Positions 1 through 10,061 of a stretch of DNA of 64,000 nucleotides are shown one piece after another. Made by a program: the position numbers and the translations under genes. The DNA lies in NCBI RefSeq assembly GCF_001305295.1, contig NZ_LJSI01000055.1, forward strand, positions 1-64,000, read 5' to 3'. The notes beneath the pieces were generated by a model. That model worked only from the letters and a program-made list of their open reading frames with translations. It made no database searches and was not told where the DNA came from. Source of the DNA: Neptunomonas antarctica. Its GTDB lineage: Bacteria; Pseudomonadota; Gammaproteobacteria; Pseudomonadales; Balneatricaceae. How positions within the stretch are numbered: the stretch's first letter is position 1; each line of letters starts with the position of its first letter.

Positions 1-1963
1 CCTTGCAATCCAATGCCGGTATGACTCTGGCGATTGCTGAGGGGCTGACTAACTCAGGGACCTTACTGGCGAAAACCAGCCTGAGCAGTGATTCGGCCAG
101 CGTGACTAACTCGGGTACGCTTCAGGCTAATGACGGCAGCACGATTACCGCTACGGGTGCACTATCGAATACCGGGCTGATGATGCTATCCGATTCCGCT
201 GCCAAAGCGGGTACAGTGAATGCGGGCACCCTGAGCAACACGGGCGCGGGTATTATTCAGTCGGCTCAGGACCTGGTTATCAATGTGTCCGGTGATACGC
301 TGACCAATGCCAAGACCATCATCGCCGCGCGTGATCTGACGCTCACCTCGACCGGTGCCGGCATGACGCTGACCAATCAGAGCGGCGGTTTTATTCAGTC
401 GGGAACAAACAGCGGTGATACGCTCACTATCGGCGGCCCTGCCGTGGCACTTAACAACAATGCAGGCGGCACGATACTGAGCGATCAGTTGGCCTTTACG
501 TTAGCCAGCCTCACCAATGCCGGCGCCATTCAGGGCGGTACGGCCATCAGCACGATTGACGTGAGCGATGCACTCAATAACGCCGGCACCCTAACCTTAG
601 CGACCGGCGGTACCGGCAACAGCCGCGTGACAGCAGACACCCTGACCAACACCGGCACACTGCAGTCTGGTGCGGGTCTGACGGCAAGCATAGCCCAGTT
701 GCTCAACAATTCCGGCACCCTGTTTGCCAGCAAAAATTTGACCAGTAATTCGGGCAGCCTGACCAACTCTGGTACGCTTCAGACGAATCAGGACGCCACC
801 ATCACCACGGATGCACTGACCAACAGCGGAGAGTTGATTACCTCGGGTACCGGATACAACGGCGTCATCGATACGTCTACGCTAACCAATACCGAGACCG
901 GTGTCATCCAGTCGGAAAATGACCTGACACTTAATGTAACAGACACACTGGATAATGCCGGTAAGCTACTGGCCAGCCATGACTTGTTGGTTGATGCGGC
1001 AACATCGGCACTGGCGATCAGTAATACCAACCCCGGGGTTATTCAGGCGGGCAACGCGCTGACGATCAGCGGCGCGAATGCCACGTTCAACACGCAATCG
1101 GGTACGGTGCTGGGTAACACCACAGGCATCACAGTCACAAGCCTGAACAACAGTGGCACCTTGCAATCCAATGCCGGTATGACTCTGGCGATTGCTGAGG
1201 GGCTGACTAACTCAGGGACCTTACTGGCGAAAACCAGCCTGAGCAGTGATTCGGCCAGCGTGACTAACTCGGGTACGCTTCAGGCTAATGACGGCAGCAC
1301 GATTACCGCTACGGGTGCACTATCGAATACCGGGCTGATGATGCTATCCGATTCCGCTGCCAAAGCGGGTACAGTGAATGCGGGCACCCTGAGCAACACG
1401 GGCGCGGGTATTATTCAGTCGGCTCAGGACCTGGTTATCAATGTGTCCGGTGATACGCTGACCAATGCCAAGACCATCATCGCCGCGCGTGATCTGACGC
1501 TCACCTCGACCGGTGCCGGCATGACGCTGACCAATCAGAGCGGCGGTTTTATTCAGTCGGGAACAAACAGCGGTGATACGCTCACTATCGGCGGCCCTGC
1601 CGTGGCACTTAACAACAATGCAGGCGGCACGATACTGAGCGATCAGTTGGCCTTTACGTTAGCCAGCCTCACCAATGCCGGCGCCATTCAGGGCGGTACG
1701 GCCATCAGCACGATTGACGTGAGCGATGCACTCAATAACGCCGGCACCCTAACCTTAGCGACCGGCGGTACCGGCAACAGCCGCGTGACAGCAGACACCC
1801 TGACCAACACCGGCACACTGCAGTCTGGTGCGGGTCTGACGGCAAGCATAGCCCAGTTGCTCAACAATTCCGGCACCCTGTTTGCCAGCAAAAATTTGAC
1901 CAGTAATTCGGGCAGCCTGACCAACTCTGGTACGCTTCAGACGAATCAGGACGCCACCATCAC
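1..1963 (+). repeat. Long direct repeat inside the exoprotein gene (1,158-bp offset)
   Basis: Bases 1-805 recur at 1159-1963. I found no difference when comparing the two copies, and the encoded residues are the same. The copies diverge at 806/1964, where codons for a shared Thr-Thr differ and the proteins then separate (DALTNSG versus GALANSG). The offset is 386 codons, so the duplication keeps frame. The left copy runs off the window, so the full unit is at least 805 bp and more copies may lie upstream. Near-identity at the DNA level points to recent duplication or continuing gene conversion. Confidence 0.95.
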
Positions 1964-4900
1964 GACGGGCGCGCTTGCTAATAGTGGAAAAATAATTACC
2001 TCTGGCGCTGGCTACAACGGCATCGTAAATGCGGCTACGTTAACTAATATGGGGACTGGCGTCATTCAGTCAGCCCAGAATCTGAATGTCAATATATCGG
2101 GTGGCACGCTCACCAATGCTAATACGATTATTGCCAATAATGACTTAACGTTGACAGGCACAGGAAGCCCACTGACGGTCACCAACCAGGCGGGTGGTTA
2201 TCTACAGGCAGGGGGGCTTTCGGGCGATACCCTGTCCATCAATGGCACTAATACACGCTTTAACAGCAATGCAGGCAGCGTTGCTTTTGGCCACCAGTTG
2301 CTGCTCTCATTGTCGGACCTGACTAACGCTGGCAACATTCAGAGTGGTGCAGCAGGGAGTACTATCACCGCTAACAATATCAATAATACTGGCACCTTGC
2401 AGTCGCAAGGCAGCGCTGCACTGAATGTGGCAACGTCACTCACAAACGCAGGCCAGCTCCTAACAGCGGGTAGCCTTACCCTGCGCGGGACTGATAGCTA
2501 CTATTCCATTAATGATGCTGGTCGCATGGAGTCTGGCGGATTGCTTGACGTGAAGGGTTCAGGCGGGGGTCGAGGGGTCGATATCAGCATAGGCGGTAGC
2601 GGCGTCATGCTGGGTAATACCGTGGACATCAATGCGGGAACTCTGACCGTCAATAACGGTGGTGTGCTAACAAGCCCGGGCGGCATGACCGTAAACCTGA
2701 ACACGCTTACTTTCGGTGGCAGCTCTTCGAGAATTGTCGGCAGTACGTCGAGCGGCACGACGGATATTGGGCTTTCTTCTGGATTCCAGAATTTGGGAGC
2801 TATCCACTCCGGCCACATACTTAATTTTAATGCCCCCTGGATTAGCAATAGTTCTACGGGCGGATTCTCGGCGCTGGGTACGTTGAATGTAAATGCGACC
2901 GCTGGAAGTTTTTATAATTACGGCGCGCTGTATTCGGGTGGAGCGTTATCCGCAGGTGCAACGAGCACGTTCACAAACAAAGCGTCCACCGGCACTATAG
3001 ATGCCCATAATATGATATTGACTGCTTCCTCGTTCGTTAATAATCACATGATCAGAGCCACAGGTGATATAACCATCAATTCTACGAGTGGTTTCCGCAA
3101 CGAACCGGTGGGTGGGTTGCCAACAATTAGCTTAGATTGGGCCAACGCCGAGGTGGTTTCGGGGCCGACGCTTGACCATTACAGTGAAGAATCGAGTTGC
3201 TCAGATTGCAACACTATTCATATTTACCAAGATACCACCTATGTAAAGGAAAAAAGTGCTGCCCTGCCGGCAATCAAACCACAAATACTGGCAGGCAGAA
3301 ACATGACCATCAATTATGGTTCCGGAGCTGCCAATAATAGTGCGGCCGTTCTTTCGTCTGTAGGTACCCTTTCGGTAACGGGGTCGGGGAGCTTTACGAA
3401 TCAGTCTTTTGACCTCCAGACTCACCAATATAAACGTCGATGGGGCACCGTTATGTATGACTGCTGGGACTGCAGTTCTAAAACTTATCAATACATATAT
3501 GCAAACAATGATGCTCAATTCGGCTCCAATCCGTACTATGCCGGCACCAGCAGCAATCTGACATGGGGAGCCGGAGGTGTCTGGTATTTAGGTTCACGCG
3601 ATGATGCTTACAATAAGGATTTTGGTGTTGTAGGGACACACTTTACTTCCTCTGCGGGCATATTCGCAGGCAATATCGTATTTTCAGGCGGAACATTGAA
3701 AAATAAAGGTTCTGCACACTCGCCAACCTTAGCGGCAAGAGGGGCTGAGAGTGAAGCCCTCAATGGAGTAGCAGGCCCCACGACGACAAGTGATACCGAT
3801 GGTTCAGAATTAGGTGATTCAGCATCGGGAACAGAGGGTGGAGCCGGTGTGAATGGGACAACCGCGACCCGTGGCACGGGTGGTTCAGCATTAAGTGATT
3901 CAACATCGGGAACAAATGGTGGAACGGGTGTAGGTGGGACAAGTGCTGCCAGCGGCACGGATGGTTCAGCATTAAGTGGCCCAACATCGGGAACTAGTGG
4001 CGGAACGGGTGTGGGTGGTACAAATGCTACCAGTGGCAGGGATGGTTCAGCATTAAGTGGCCCAACATCGGGAACAAGTGGTGGTACCGCGGTGGGTGGA
4101 ACAACCACCGCTACAGGAGCGTCGGCGATCAGTTTTGGCGGTCTCGTCATTACCCTGCCAACTAATCCCAATGGTTACTTTGTTATCAGTAAGGATCCCA
4201 ATGCCACCTATCTGGTAGAGGCTAATCCTCTCTTTGCTGTAGGTTCAAACTTTGTTGGTTCCGATTATATGGCGGAGCGCTATGGGTATAACCCTGACAC
4301 TGTTATTAAACGTCTGGGTGATTCTAATTACGAGGCTAACCTGATTCGTCAGCAATTGATCAGTCAGGTCGGTAACAATATTTTGAACGGCTATAGCAAT
4401 GAAGCGGATCAGATGAAGCGGCTTATGGATCAGGCGGTAACTGAAGGAAAACAAGCGGGTTTTGTATTCGGACAGGCTCTGACAGGCGATCAAACTGCCA
4501 ATCTGAAGGAAGATGTCGTCTGGATGGTTGAAACGACTGTTGCCGGACAGAAAGTTCTCGCACCTGTGGTTTACTTGTCAGCGGCCACCCGTAATGCGAT
4601 TCAGACAGGTGCTGTCATTGCAGGCGGTAGTGTCACTATGGATGTGCAGTCCATCAGCAACACGGGGGGGACCGTTAGCGGTACAGACTCACTCAATCTC
4701 AAATCGGTTGAAGACATTACTAACACCAGCGGCACGATTACGGGAGGGATTGTTTCACTCATATCGACCGAGGGAAGTATTAAAAACGAGACACTGGCGA
4801 CAGGTCAAGGCAGTGAAAATACTTTCGTTACCACTATTGGTAAACAAGGCAGTATTACCTCAACTGGCAGTCTGAGTCTGGATGCCAAGAAAGACATCAT

Positions 4901-7673
4901 TGTTTTGGGTGCTGAAGTTAAAGCGGGCGGTGATGCTGCTTTAACTGCTGGTGATAATGTTACTTTTGACACGATTGTTGATAAAACGACGAACTCAATT
5001 GCGACAACATCCGGCAACAGCCTGGTGAGCTCGTCCACCAATACGACGACCAGCACGGAGCGCAATATAGGTTCAGTTCTGCAGACGGGTGAAAATCTGA
5101 GCATAACGAGCGGTGCCGATACGACCATTGCAGGGAGTGATGTCAGCGTTGGCGGTGATTTAGCTGTTGACGCGGGTGGTGACTTTAATGTGATAGCACG
5201 GCAGGACAAGGTAACGACCAAGTCTGTAAAAGAAACATCTGGTTTCGGCGTTGGTGGCGGTGTGGCGGGGACAGAAAAAGTGACCACCGATGATTTTAAA
5301 GGTACAAATTCTGGATCGACATTGACAGTGGGCGGTAACGCTACTGTTAAGGCCGACAAATCCATGACCGTGCAGGGTTCGGATGTAACGATTGCAGGCG
5401 ATGCGGATATCAATGCTAAGGAAGGGATTAATATTCTCGATGGCTTGGATGAGACGCGCACCAATACTGTGACAGAAACGACTACTTTCCTGAAAGTCGG
5501 TAGTTCTGGCGAGTCCGACTCTGATTCTGCTTCCAGTAGTGATTCAGCCAGTGGTCCTGGACGGGCCAATGCGACGGCGAGTGCTTCCGCCAGCGCAGAA
5601 GCCTCTGGTTCGGGGGATCTCAAATTAGTAGAGACAACCAAAACCTCTACTCAAGCAGGTTCTAACACCAGCGTATCGTCAAACTTTAAAGTTGGCGGTA
5701 ATCTAAAAGCTCAAACCGAAGGTACGTTCAAGGTGCAAGGCTCTAATGTTGAGTCCGGTGGTGATATGGAGCTGGATGCTAAAAACGTAGAAGTATTGGC
5801 AGGACGCAACGAAGAATGGACGAACACCCAAACCGAGCGTACCTCGATAGGTATTTATAGCGAAGGTGAAGCCAAGGCAGAAGCCGGTGCCGATGCTCAG
5901 GCTAAAGCAGGGACGGCAGGCACCGACGCGAGTGCGAGTGCGAGCGCCTCTGCTGAAGCCAGCGGTACCGTCACTTTCGGTGCCCGCACTGAGAATGAAG
6001 AGTCGACTGACTACTCATTGACCAATTCAAGTTCTACATTGAAGTCTGGCGGCAATATGTCGATCAAGGCAGAAGAGGCGGCTGTTTTTGTGGGTGCTGA
6101 GGTCGAATCCGGCGGCGACATGAATATCGAAGCCACGGATATCCTCAACATGGCGGCACAAGATATCACACTGAAAACTTCATCGAAGGAAACCAAGACT
6201 GCTGGACTTTATATCGATGCAAAAGTGAGCGCTGAAGCAAGCGCAGGGGCTGATGCAGGAAAGATTAATGTCGGTGGTGATCCAGCCAATGCAGAAGCTG
6301 GCGGTGGGGTATCTGCGGATGTTAGTGCCGGTATTCGTTACAAGACTGAAGAGGAATCCAGTACTGAAGGTTCTGTGACTAACGTTACGAGCAGCTTTAA
6401 GTCTGGCGGTAACTTTACACGTAACGCAGAAAATACCATTGTGGATCAGGGTACGCAGATTGAAGCGGGCGGCGATATTAATCAATCGGCGCGCGAGATC
6501 AAGGAGATAGAGGCTAATGACTCAACTTTCTCCAGTAAAGACTCGTCTAGTCATGATGCTAAAATTGGTGTGGGTGCCAGTGCTTCTGCTGAAGCAGGTG
6601 TTAGCAAAGATGGTGCGGATGCGGGTGCGGGTGCAGGTGCAGGTTTGCGTGCCAAATATGAAGGCAGTATTAATAGCGAAAGTGAAAGTTCAACAACGGC
6701 TGTCACCACTAAATACAAGTCAGGTGGCAGTATTAATTCTAAGTCGGAAGAAAAAACTACGTTAATAGGCACGCAGTTTGAATCGGGCGGTGATATCAAT
6801 ATCGAAGCAGGTTCCCTGGAGTTCAAGGCGGCTAAGGATACAACTAGCATGTCTTCTGATGCTAACAAAATGGATGCAGAGCTCAAAGTCGATCTGGTGG
6901 GTAAGGCCGGCGGTAGTCTGGAAGCTTCATATGGTAATGAAGGAGAAAGTGGCAGTACCAGTACGGCGCGGACCGGTGGTATTAATGCAGGCGGAAACCT
7001 CAACATTAAGACCACTGGCGATGCCAGTTTTGAAGGAACTCAAATAGAGGCGGGTGGAGCGGCGGATATTGATGCTGGCGGTAGCGTTGACTTCAAGGCG
7101 GCGCGTGATACGGCTGAAAGCAGCAAGTCGACTATCGATGCGAGTGTGGAGTTGAGTACCAGCAAAGGCAGTAAAGGCGCAGCAGCAAGCGGAGGCTACT
7201 CACAAGAGGATAGCGTTAGTAGTACGGCTCAAGCCGGAAGTATCAAGGCGGGTAGCGGTGGTATTAATATCTCGGCTGGCAAAGATGCCAGCTTTGAAGG
7301 AACAAAATTGAAGTCGGATGGCGATACGGCCGTTGATGCGGGTGGCAACGTCAATCTTAAAGCCGCTAAAAGTACCTCGACCACCACCTCTTTTGGTGTA
7401 GAGGCCAGTATTGGAGCAGAGAAGGGCGACGAAGGCACTACGAAAGAAGGCTCTATCGGTGGGAGCGCCGCTTATGCGAATAAAGTGGACTCGGATGCTA
7501 CATCGATTGAATCCGGTGGTAAAGTGAGTATCAAGGGTAATAATGTTGTTAATCAGGAAGCTAACATTAAGGCCAAAGAAGGAACGCAAATTATCGGAAA
7601 TGAGGTCAAAATAAAGGCTGAAAAATCGGATATTTCGGTAGGTGTTGAGGCTTCAATTTCTGGGGGTAATTAA
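1..7673 (+). CDS. Filamentous haemagglutinin / CdiA-type TpsA exoprotein, 5' partial
   Basis: This is the 3' part (about 2,557 codons) of a giant secreted beta-helix adhesin exported by two-partner secretion. The TPS signal, secretion domain and TpsB partner are outside the window. Residues 1 to about 1030 are FHA-1-like repeats rich in 'LTNSGTL' and 'LNNAGTL' turns. Residues about 1030-1230 form a non-repetitive block holding the only four Cys I can find, in two CxxC pairs (1066/1069 and 1154/1157). Residues about 1265-1375 are Gly/Ser/Thr-rich tandem repeats. Residues about 1380-1530 match the conserved CdiA/FHA segment before FHA-2 (YLVEANPLF, KRLGDSNYEANLIRQQL, VVYLSAATR). From about 1535 to the end are FHA-2 haemagglutinin repeats ('GGDINIEAG', 'LKSGGN') interrupted by Ala/Ser/Gly-rich segments. 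It ends within FHA-2-like sequence, with no VENN pretoxin motif or toxin domain. It could be an FHA adhesin or a toxin-less CdiA relative. Confidence 0.93.
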   Translation, partial: LQSNAGMTLAIAEGLTNSGTLLAKTSLSSDSASVTNSGTLQANDGSTITATGALSNTGLMMLSDSAAKAGTVNAGTLSNTGAGIIQSAQDLVINVSGDTLTNAKTIIAARDLTLTSTGAGMTLTNQSGGFIQSGTNSGDTLTIGGPAVALNNNAGGTILSDQLAFTLASLTNAGAIQGGTAISTIDVSDALNNAGTLTLATGGTGNSRVTADTLTNTGTLQSGAGLTASIAQLLNNSGTLFASKNLTSNSGSLTNSGTLQTNQDATITTDALTNSGELITSGTGYNGVIDTSTLTNTETGVIQSENDLTLNVTDTLDNAGKLLASHDLLVDAATSALAISNTNPGVIQAGNALTISGANATFNTQSGTVLGNTTGITVTSLNNSGTLQSNAGMTLAIAEGLTNSGTLLAKTSLSSDSASVTNSGTLQANDGSTITATGALSNTGLMMLSDSAAKAGTVNAGTLSNTGAGIIQSAQDLVINVSGDTLTNAKTIIAARDLTLTSTGAGMTLTNQSGGFIQSGTNSGDTLTIGGPAVALNNNAGGTILSDQLAFTLASLTNAGAIQGGTAISTIDVSDALNNAGTLTLATGGTGNSRVTADTLTNTGTLQSGAGLTASIAQLLNNSGTLFASKNLTSNSGSLTNSGTLQTNQDATITTGALANSGKIITSGAGYNGIVNAATLTNMGTGVIQSAQNLNVNISGGTLTNANTIIANNDLTLTGTGSPLTVTNQAGGYLQAGGLSGDTLSINGTNTRFNSNAGSVAFGHQLLLSLSDLTNAGNIQSGAAGSTITANNINNTGTLQSQGSAALNVATSLTNAGQLLTAGSLTLRGTDSYYSINDAGRMESGGLLDVKGSGGGRGVDISIGGSGVMLGNTVDINAGTLTVNNGGVLTSPGGMTVNLNTLTFGGSSSRIVGSTSSGTTDIGLSSGFQNLGAIHSGHILNFNAPWISNSSTGGFSALGTLNVNATAGSFYNYGALYSGGALSAGATSTFTNKASTGTIDAHNMILTASSFVNNHMIRATGDITINSTSGFRNEPVGGLPTISLDWANAEVVSGPTLDHYSEESSCSDCNTIHIYQDTTYVKEKSAALPAIKPQILAGRNMTINYGSGAANNSAAVLSSVGTLSVTGSGSFTNQSFDLQTHQYKRRWGTVMYDCWDCSSKTYQYIYANNDAQFGSNPYYAGTSSNLTWGAGGVWYLGSRDDAYNKDFGVVGTHFTSSAGIFAGNIVFSGGTLKNKGSAHSPTLAARGAESEALNGVAGPTTTSDTDGSELGDSASGTEGGAGVNGTTATRGTGGSALSDSTSGTNGGTGVGGTSAASGTDGSALSGPTSGTSGGTGVGGTNATSGRDGSALSGPTSGTSGGTAVGGTTTATGASAISFGGLVITLPTNPNGYFVISKDPNATYLVEANPLFAVGSNFVGSDYMAERYGYNPDTVIKRLGDSNYEANLIRQQLISQVGNNILNGYSNEADQMKRLMDQAVTEGKQAGFVFGQALTGDQTANLKEDVVWMVETTVAGQKVLAPVVYLSAATRNAIQTGAVIAGGSVTMDVQSISNTGGTVSGTDSLNLKSVEDITNTSGTITGGIVSLISTEGSIKNETLATGQGSENTFVTTIGKQGSITSTGSLSLDAKKDIIVLGAEVKAGGDAALTAGDNVTFDTIVDKTTNSIATTSGNSLVSSSTNTTTSTERNIGSVLQTGENLSITSGADTTIAGSDVSVGGDLAVDAGGDFNVIARQDKVTTKSVKETSGFGVGGGVAGTEKVTTDDFKGTNSGSTLTVGGNATVKADKSMTVQGSDVTIAGDADINAKEGINILDGLDETRTNTVTETTTFLKVGSSGESDSDSASSSDSASGPGRANATASASASAEASGSGDLKLVETTKTSTQAGSNTSVSSNFKVGGNLKAQTEGTFKVQGSNVESGGDMELDAKNVEVLAGRNEEWTNTQTERTSIGIYSEGEAKAEAGADAQAKAGTAGTDASASASASAEASGTVTFGARTENEESTDYSLTNSSSTLKSGGNMSIKAEEAAVFVGAEVESGGDMNIEATDILNMAAQDITLKTSSKETKTAGLYIDAKVSAEASAGADAGKINVGGDPANAEAGGGVSADVSAGIRYKTEEESSTEGSVTNVTSSFKSGGNFTRNAENTIVDQGTQIEAGGDINQSAREIKEIEANDSTFSSKDSSSHDAKIGVGASASAEAGVSKDGADAGAGAGAGLRAKYEGSINSESESSTTAVTTKYKSGGSINSKSEEKTTLIGTQFESGGDINIEAGSLEFKAAKDTTSMSSDANKMDAELKVDLVGKAGGSLEASYGNEGESGSTSTARTGGINAGGNLNIKTTGDASFEGTQIEAGGAADIDAGGSVDFKAARDTAESSKSTIDASVELSTSKGSKGAAASGGYSQEDSVSSTAQAGSIKAGSGGINISAGKDASFEGTKLKSDGDTAVDAGGNVNLKAAKSTSTTTSFGVEASIGAEKGDEGTTKEGSIGGSAAYANKVDSDATSIESGGKVSIKGNNVVNQEANIKAKEGTQIIGNEVKIKAEKSDISVGVEASISGGN
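3801..4124 (+). repeat. 81-bp tandem repeat (27-residue units), about four copies
   Basis: Units start at 3801, 3882, 3963 and 4044, each with 'ggttcagcattaagtg' or a close variant. Each encodes a 27-residue Gly/Ser/Thr-rich unit around 'GSALSxxTSGTxGGTGVGGT'. The unit is a multiple of three, so copy-number change would keep the frame. The array lies between the Cys-containing block and the conserved pre-FHA-2 segment, so it is probably a flexible linker. Confidence 0.9.
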
Positions 7674-7725
7674 ACAGAAAAGCCATCAACTGACAGTGTA
7701 TGGCTCGACCTGCAATAGTTAAAGC

Positions 7726-7751
7726 GGCATTTCACCTGAATGAGAAATGCC
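7726..7751 (+). other. Inverted repeat downstream of the exoprotein gene
   Basis: GGCATTTC (7726-7733) pairs with GAAATGCC (7744-7751) across a 10-base loop. No T-run follows, so it is probably not a terminator alone. It sits 15 bases before a second hairpin that contains a similar AAATGCC sequence, and the two together may stabilise the 3' end of the very long transcript. Confidence 0.5.
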
Positions 7752-7765
7752 TGGATGCGTAACAT

Positions 7766-7796
7766 AAATGCCACCTTCTTATAAAGGTGGCATTTT
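7766..7796 (+). terminator. Rho-independent terminator between convergent genes
   Basis: AATGCCACCTT (7767-7777) pairs with AAGGTGGCATT (7784-7794), and T residues follow. A-rich sequence on the left flank means it could serve the exoprotein gene on the plus strand and the symporter gene (ending at 7802) on the minus strand. Confidence 0.8.
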
Positions 7797-7801
7797 GCGT
7801 T

Positions 7802-9355
7802 TTAGTATTTATCGAATTTTTTTATTTCTCCTGATTTCAAGCGTGACATGTATGAAGTCAATTCTTTCTTAACGATAGGCATTAAGAAGTAAAGTCCGAT
7901 GATATTGGCAACGGCCATGGCAAAAATGGCAGCATCGGAGAAGTCAATTACAGGTCCAAGATTGGCTGCTGCACCAATCACCACGAAAATACAGAAGATT
8001 ATTTTAAATACTAACTCTGTCGTTTTTCCTTCACCAAACAGATAAGTCCAGGCTTTTAAACCATAGTAAGACCAGCTAATCATGGTTGAAAAAGCGAATA
8101 ACACCACAGCGACAGCAAGCACGTAAGGAAACCAACTGATAGCTGACGAGAATGCTGCAGATGTCAGCGCAACACCCGATGAACCATCGGCTGTTATAAT
8201 GCGACCACTCTCTCCAACGAGATAAAGCCCGGTGGTTGGATCTGTAGTTAACTGCCCGGTAATAATGATAACCAGAGCCGTCATGGTACAAATCACAACC
8301 GTATCAATAAATGGTTCAAGCAGAGAAACTAATCCTTCTGTAATCGGTTCTTTGGTGCGTACGGCCGAATGGGCAATAGCAGCAGACCCCACGCCAGCCT
8401 CATTGGAAAATGCGGCGCGTTTAAAGCCTTGAATCAGTGCCCCAACAAACCCTCCGGCAACCCCTAATCCAGTGAAAGCGCCGAGGAAAATTTGCTCAAA
8501 AGCCCAACCCACTTTATCTGCATTCATGATAATTATGATCGCTGCTGCTGATACATATAAAACACCCATGATTGGCACTATTTTTTCAGTGACATTGGCG
8601 ATAGATTTAATACCACCAACAATTACTGCAAACACAATAAGCGCAAAAATAACACCCGTGATCCAGCCCGGATAATCACCCACAATACTACTGATCTGAG
8701 CATGTGCCTGATTCGCCTGGAACATATTGCCGCCGCCCAGTGCACCAAGGATACAAAATACCGCAAATAAGCCTGCAAGGAATTTTCCGCCCGGAACACC
8801 GCGCTCCTTGAAGCCTTTCGAGATGTAATACATAGGGCCGCCTGAGACCGTACCATCAGCATATTCATTACGGTATTTGACACCCAGAGTACACTCGGTG
8901 AACTTTGAAGCCATCCCCATCAGGCCAGCAAGGACCATCCAAAATGTAGCTCCCGGACCACCAATGCTAACGGCTACGGCAACACCTGCAATATTACCTA
9001 AACCGACGGTGCCGGATAATGCAGTAGCCAGCGCCTGGAAGTGGGAAACCTCACCCGCATCGTCAGGATCAGAGTAATCTCCTTTAACCAGTGCAATAGA
9101 ATGCCGGATAGCACGGAATTGAATAAATCCGAAGTAGACTGTAAAAACGGTAGCGCCTGTCACCAACCATAGAACGATCCACGGGAAGCTGGTACCGGGT
9201 AGTGGGGCAAAGATCAGATTGACGAACCAGCCAGTAGCCCATGAAAATGCTTCATTTACGGTTTGATCAATACTGCTTTCTGCCCATGCGGCTGAGCTTT
9301 GAAAAAACAGAATAATAGAGATGATTGCGCAACTTATTGTTTTTTTAGTTTGCAT
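7802..9355 (-). CDS. Alanine/glycine:cation symporter (AGCS family)
   Basis: This inner-membrane sodium-coupled symporter for alanine or glycine has 517 residues. An extra hydrophobic N-terminal segment (residues 7-25, ending AAWAES) looks like a signal peptide and precedes the AGCS core. Family hallmarks are visible: the '[18 protein letters not shown]' segment near residues 113-130, 'GGPGATFWM', '[11 protein letters not shown]', and '[19 protein letters not shown]' around residue 310. Ten or more hydrophobic helices follow. The upstream neighbour is a UspA-family gene only 8 bases away on the same strand, so the two are probably co-transcribed, with the Usp gene first. Substrate (alanine, glycine or D-alanine) cannot be told from sequence. 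Confidence 0.93.
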   Translation of the reverse strand: MQTKKTISCAIISIILFFQSSAAWAESSIDQTVNEAFSWATGWFVNLIFAPLPGTSFPWIVLWLVTGATVFTVYFGFIQFRAIRHSIALVKGDYSDPDDAGEVSHFQALATALSGTVGLGNIAGVAVAVSIGGPGATFWMVLAGLMGMASKFTECTLGVKYRNEYADGTVSGGPMYYISKGFKERGVPGGKFLAGLFAVFCILGALGGGNMFQANQAHAQISSIVGDYPGWITGVIFALIVFAVIVGGIKSIANVTEKIVPIMGVLYVSAAAIIIIMNADKVGWAFEQIFLGAFTGLGVAGGFVGALIQGFKRAAFSNEAGVGSAAIAHSAVRTKEPITEGLVSLLEPFIDTVVICTMTALVIIITGQLTTDPTTGLYLVGESGRIITADGSSGVALTSAAFSSAISWFPYVLAVAVVLFAFSTMISWSYYGLKAWTYLFGEGKTTELVFKIIFCIFVVIGAAANLGPVIDFSDAAIFAMAVANIIGLYFLMPIVKKELTSYMSRLKSGEIKKFDKY

Positions 9356-9363
9356 AATAAACC

Positions 9364-9801
9364 TCAGTTTACGACTGTGACAGGAACGGTGGCACTCATT
9401 ACAAGTTTTGCGGTGACGCTACCAAACAGCCTTGCTGCAAAGCCACTTTCTGTCGATCTGGCTACAATAATCTGCTCAGCTTTCTCTTTGATTGCGACTG
9501 AGTTCAGGAGTTCTGCAGCATCACCGTGTAATACACGTCCATTTGCGGTGAATCCTTCGGCTTTAAGTACAGTCAATGCGGGCGTTATTACACGTTCGGT
9601 TGCCGTTTTTACCTCTTGCTCTCTGCGTTTATGGCGCTGGGCATTTTCTTCAGCGGTTTGGAAGCTGTAGGGCGACCACTCAATGATATACACCAGCTCA
9701 ATGGTGCAATGACCAATGAGTTTTGATAAGCGCTTAGCATGATCGAGTGCCCGTTCTCCAGGCTCACTACCATCCAAACCAACGATTAATTTAGTTGTCA
9801 T
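9364..9801 (-). CDS. Universal stress protein, UspA family
   Basis: A 145-residue single-domain cytosolic Usp. The N-terminus '[21 protein letters not shown]' has the usual first strand and conserved Asp of the nucleotide-binding fold. The C-terminal '[20 protein letters not shown]' resembles the G-x2-G-x9-G(S/T) ATP-binding motif, but the first Gly positions are replaced (ARSTESG), so ATP binding is uncertain. It is the first gene of a likely two-gene unit with the AGCS symporter, which suggests stress- or starvation-linked expression of the transporter. A purine-rich ribosome site (AAGGAGTG on the minus strand) precedes the ATG. Confidence 0.9.
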   Translation of the reverse strand: MTTKLIVGLDGSEPGERALDHAKRLSKLIGHCTIELVYIIEWSPYSFQTAEENAQRHKRREQEVKTATERVITPALTVLKAEGFTANGRVLHGDAAELLNSVAIKEKAEQIIVARSTESGFAARLFGSVTAKLVMSATVPVTVVN

Positions 9802-10061
9802 ATTTTCACTCCTTTTTTTATTATTCAGTAATTTGGTGTGTAATTAGGTGTTAAGTCAATAGAAGCGTCGTTAAATATGTAGCAGATGTCCCAGCATTAA
9901 AACTTTTAGCCCGTTCTTCTCTATATCTCTTTTAATCCTCTGAGTTACCACCTGTTAGGTATATTTCAGGGTTAACCGCCGCTTCATAATAAAACGAATA
10001 GAAAAGTGCTTGTGTTATTAATACAAGTACTGTCATTCGGGCGATCACTGGCAGGACGAAT

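Noticed and set aside
3608-4171. Minus-strand Val/Pro-rich frame of 187 codons opposite the tandem repeats
   Set aside because: Its regularity comes from the 81-bp repeat on the coding strand.
4805-5641. Long minus-strand open frame of 278 codons within the exoprotein gene, and similar frames elsewhere in it
   Set aside because: These are antisense shadows of the repetitive coding frame, with Val/Ser/Pro-rich composition and no recognisable domain.
1-7673. Interpretation as a complete contact-dependent inhibition (cdiBAI) locus
   Set aside because: No CdiB, no VENN motif, no toxin domain and no immunity gene are seen in the window.
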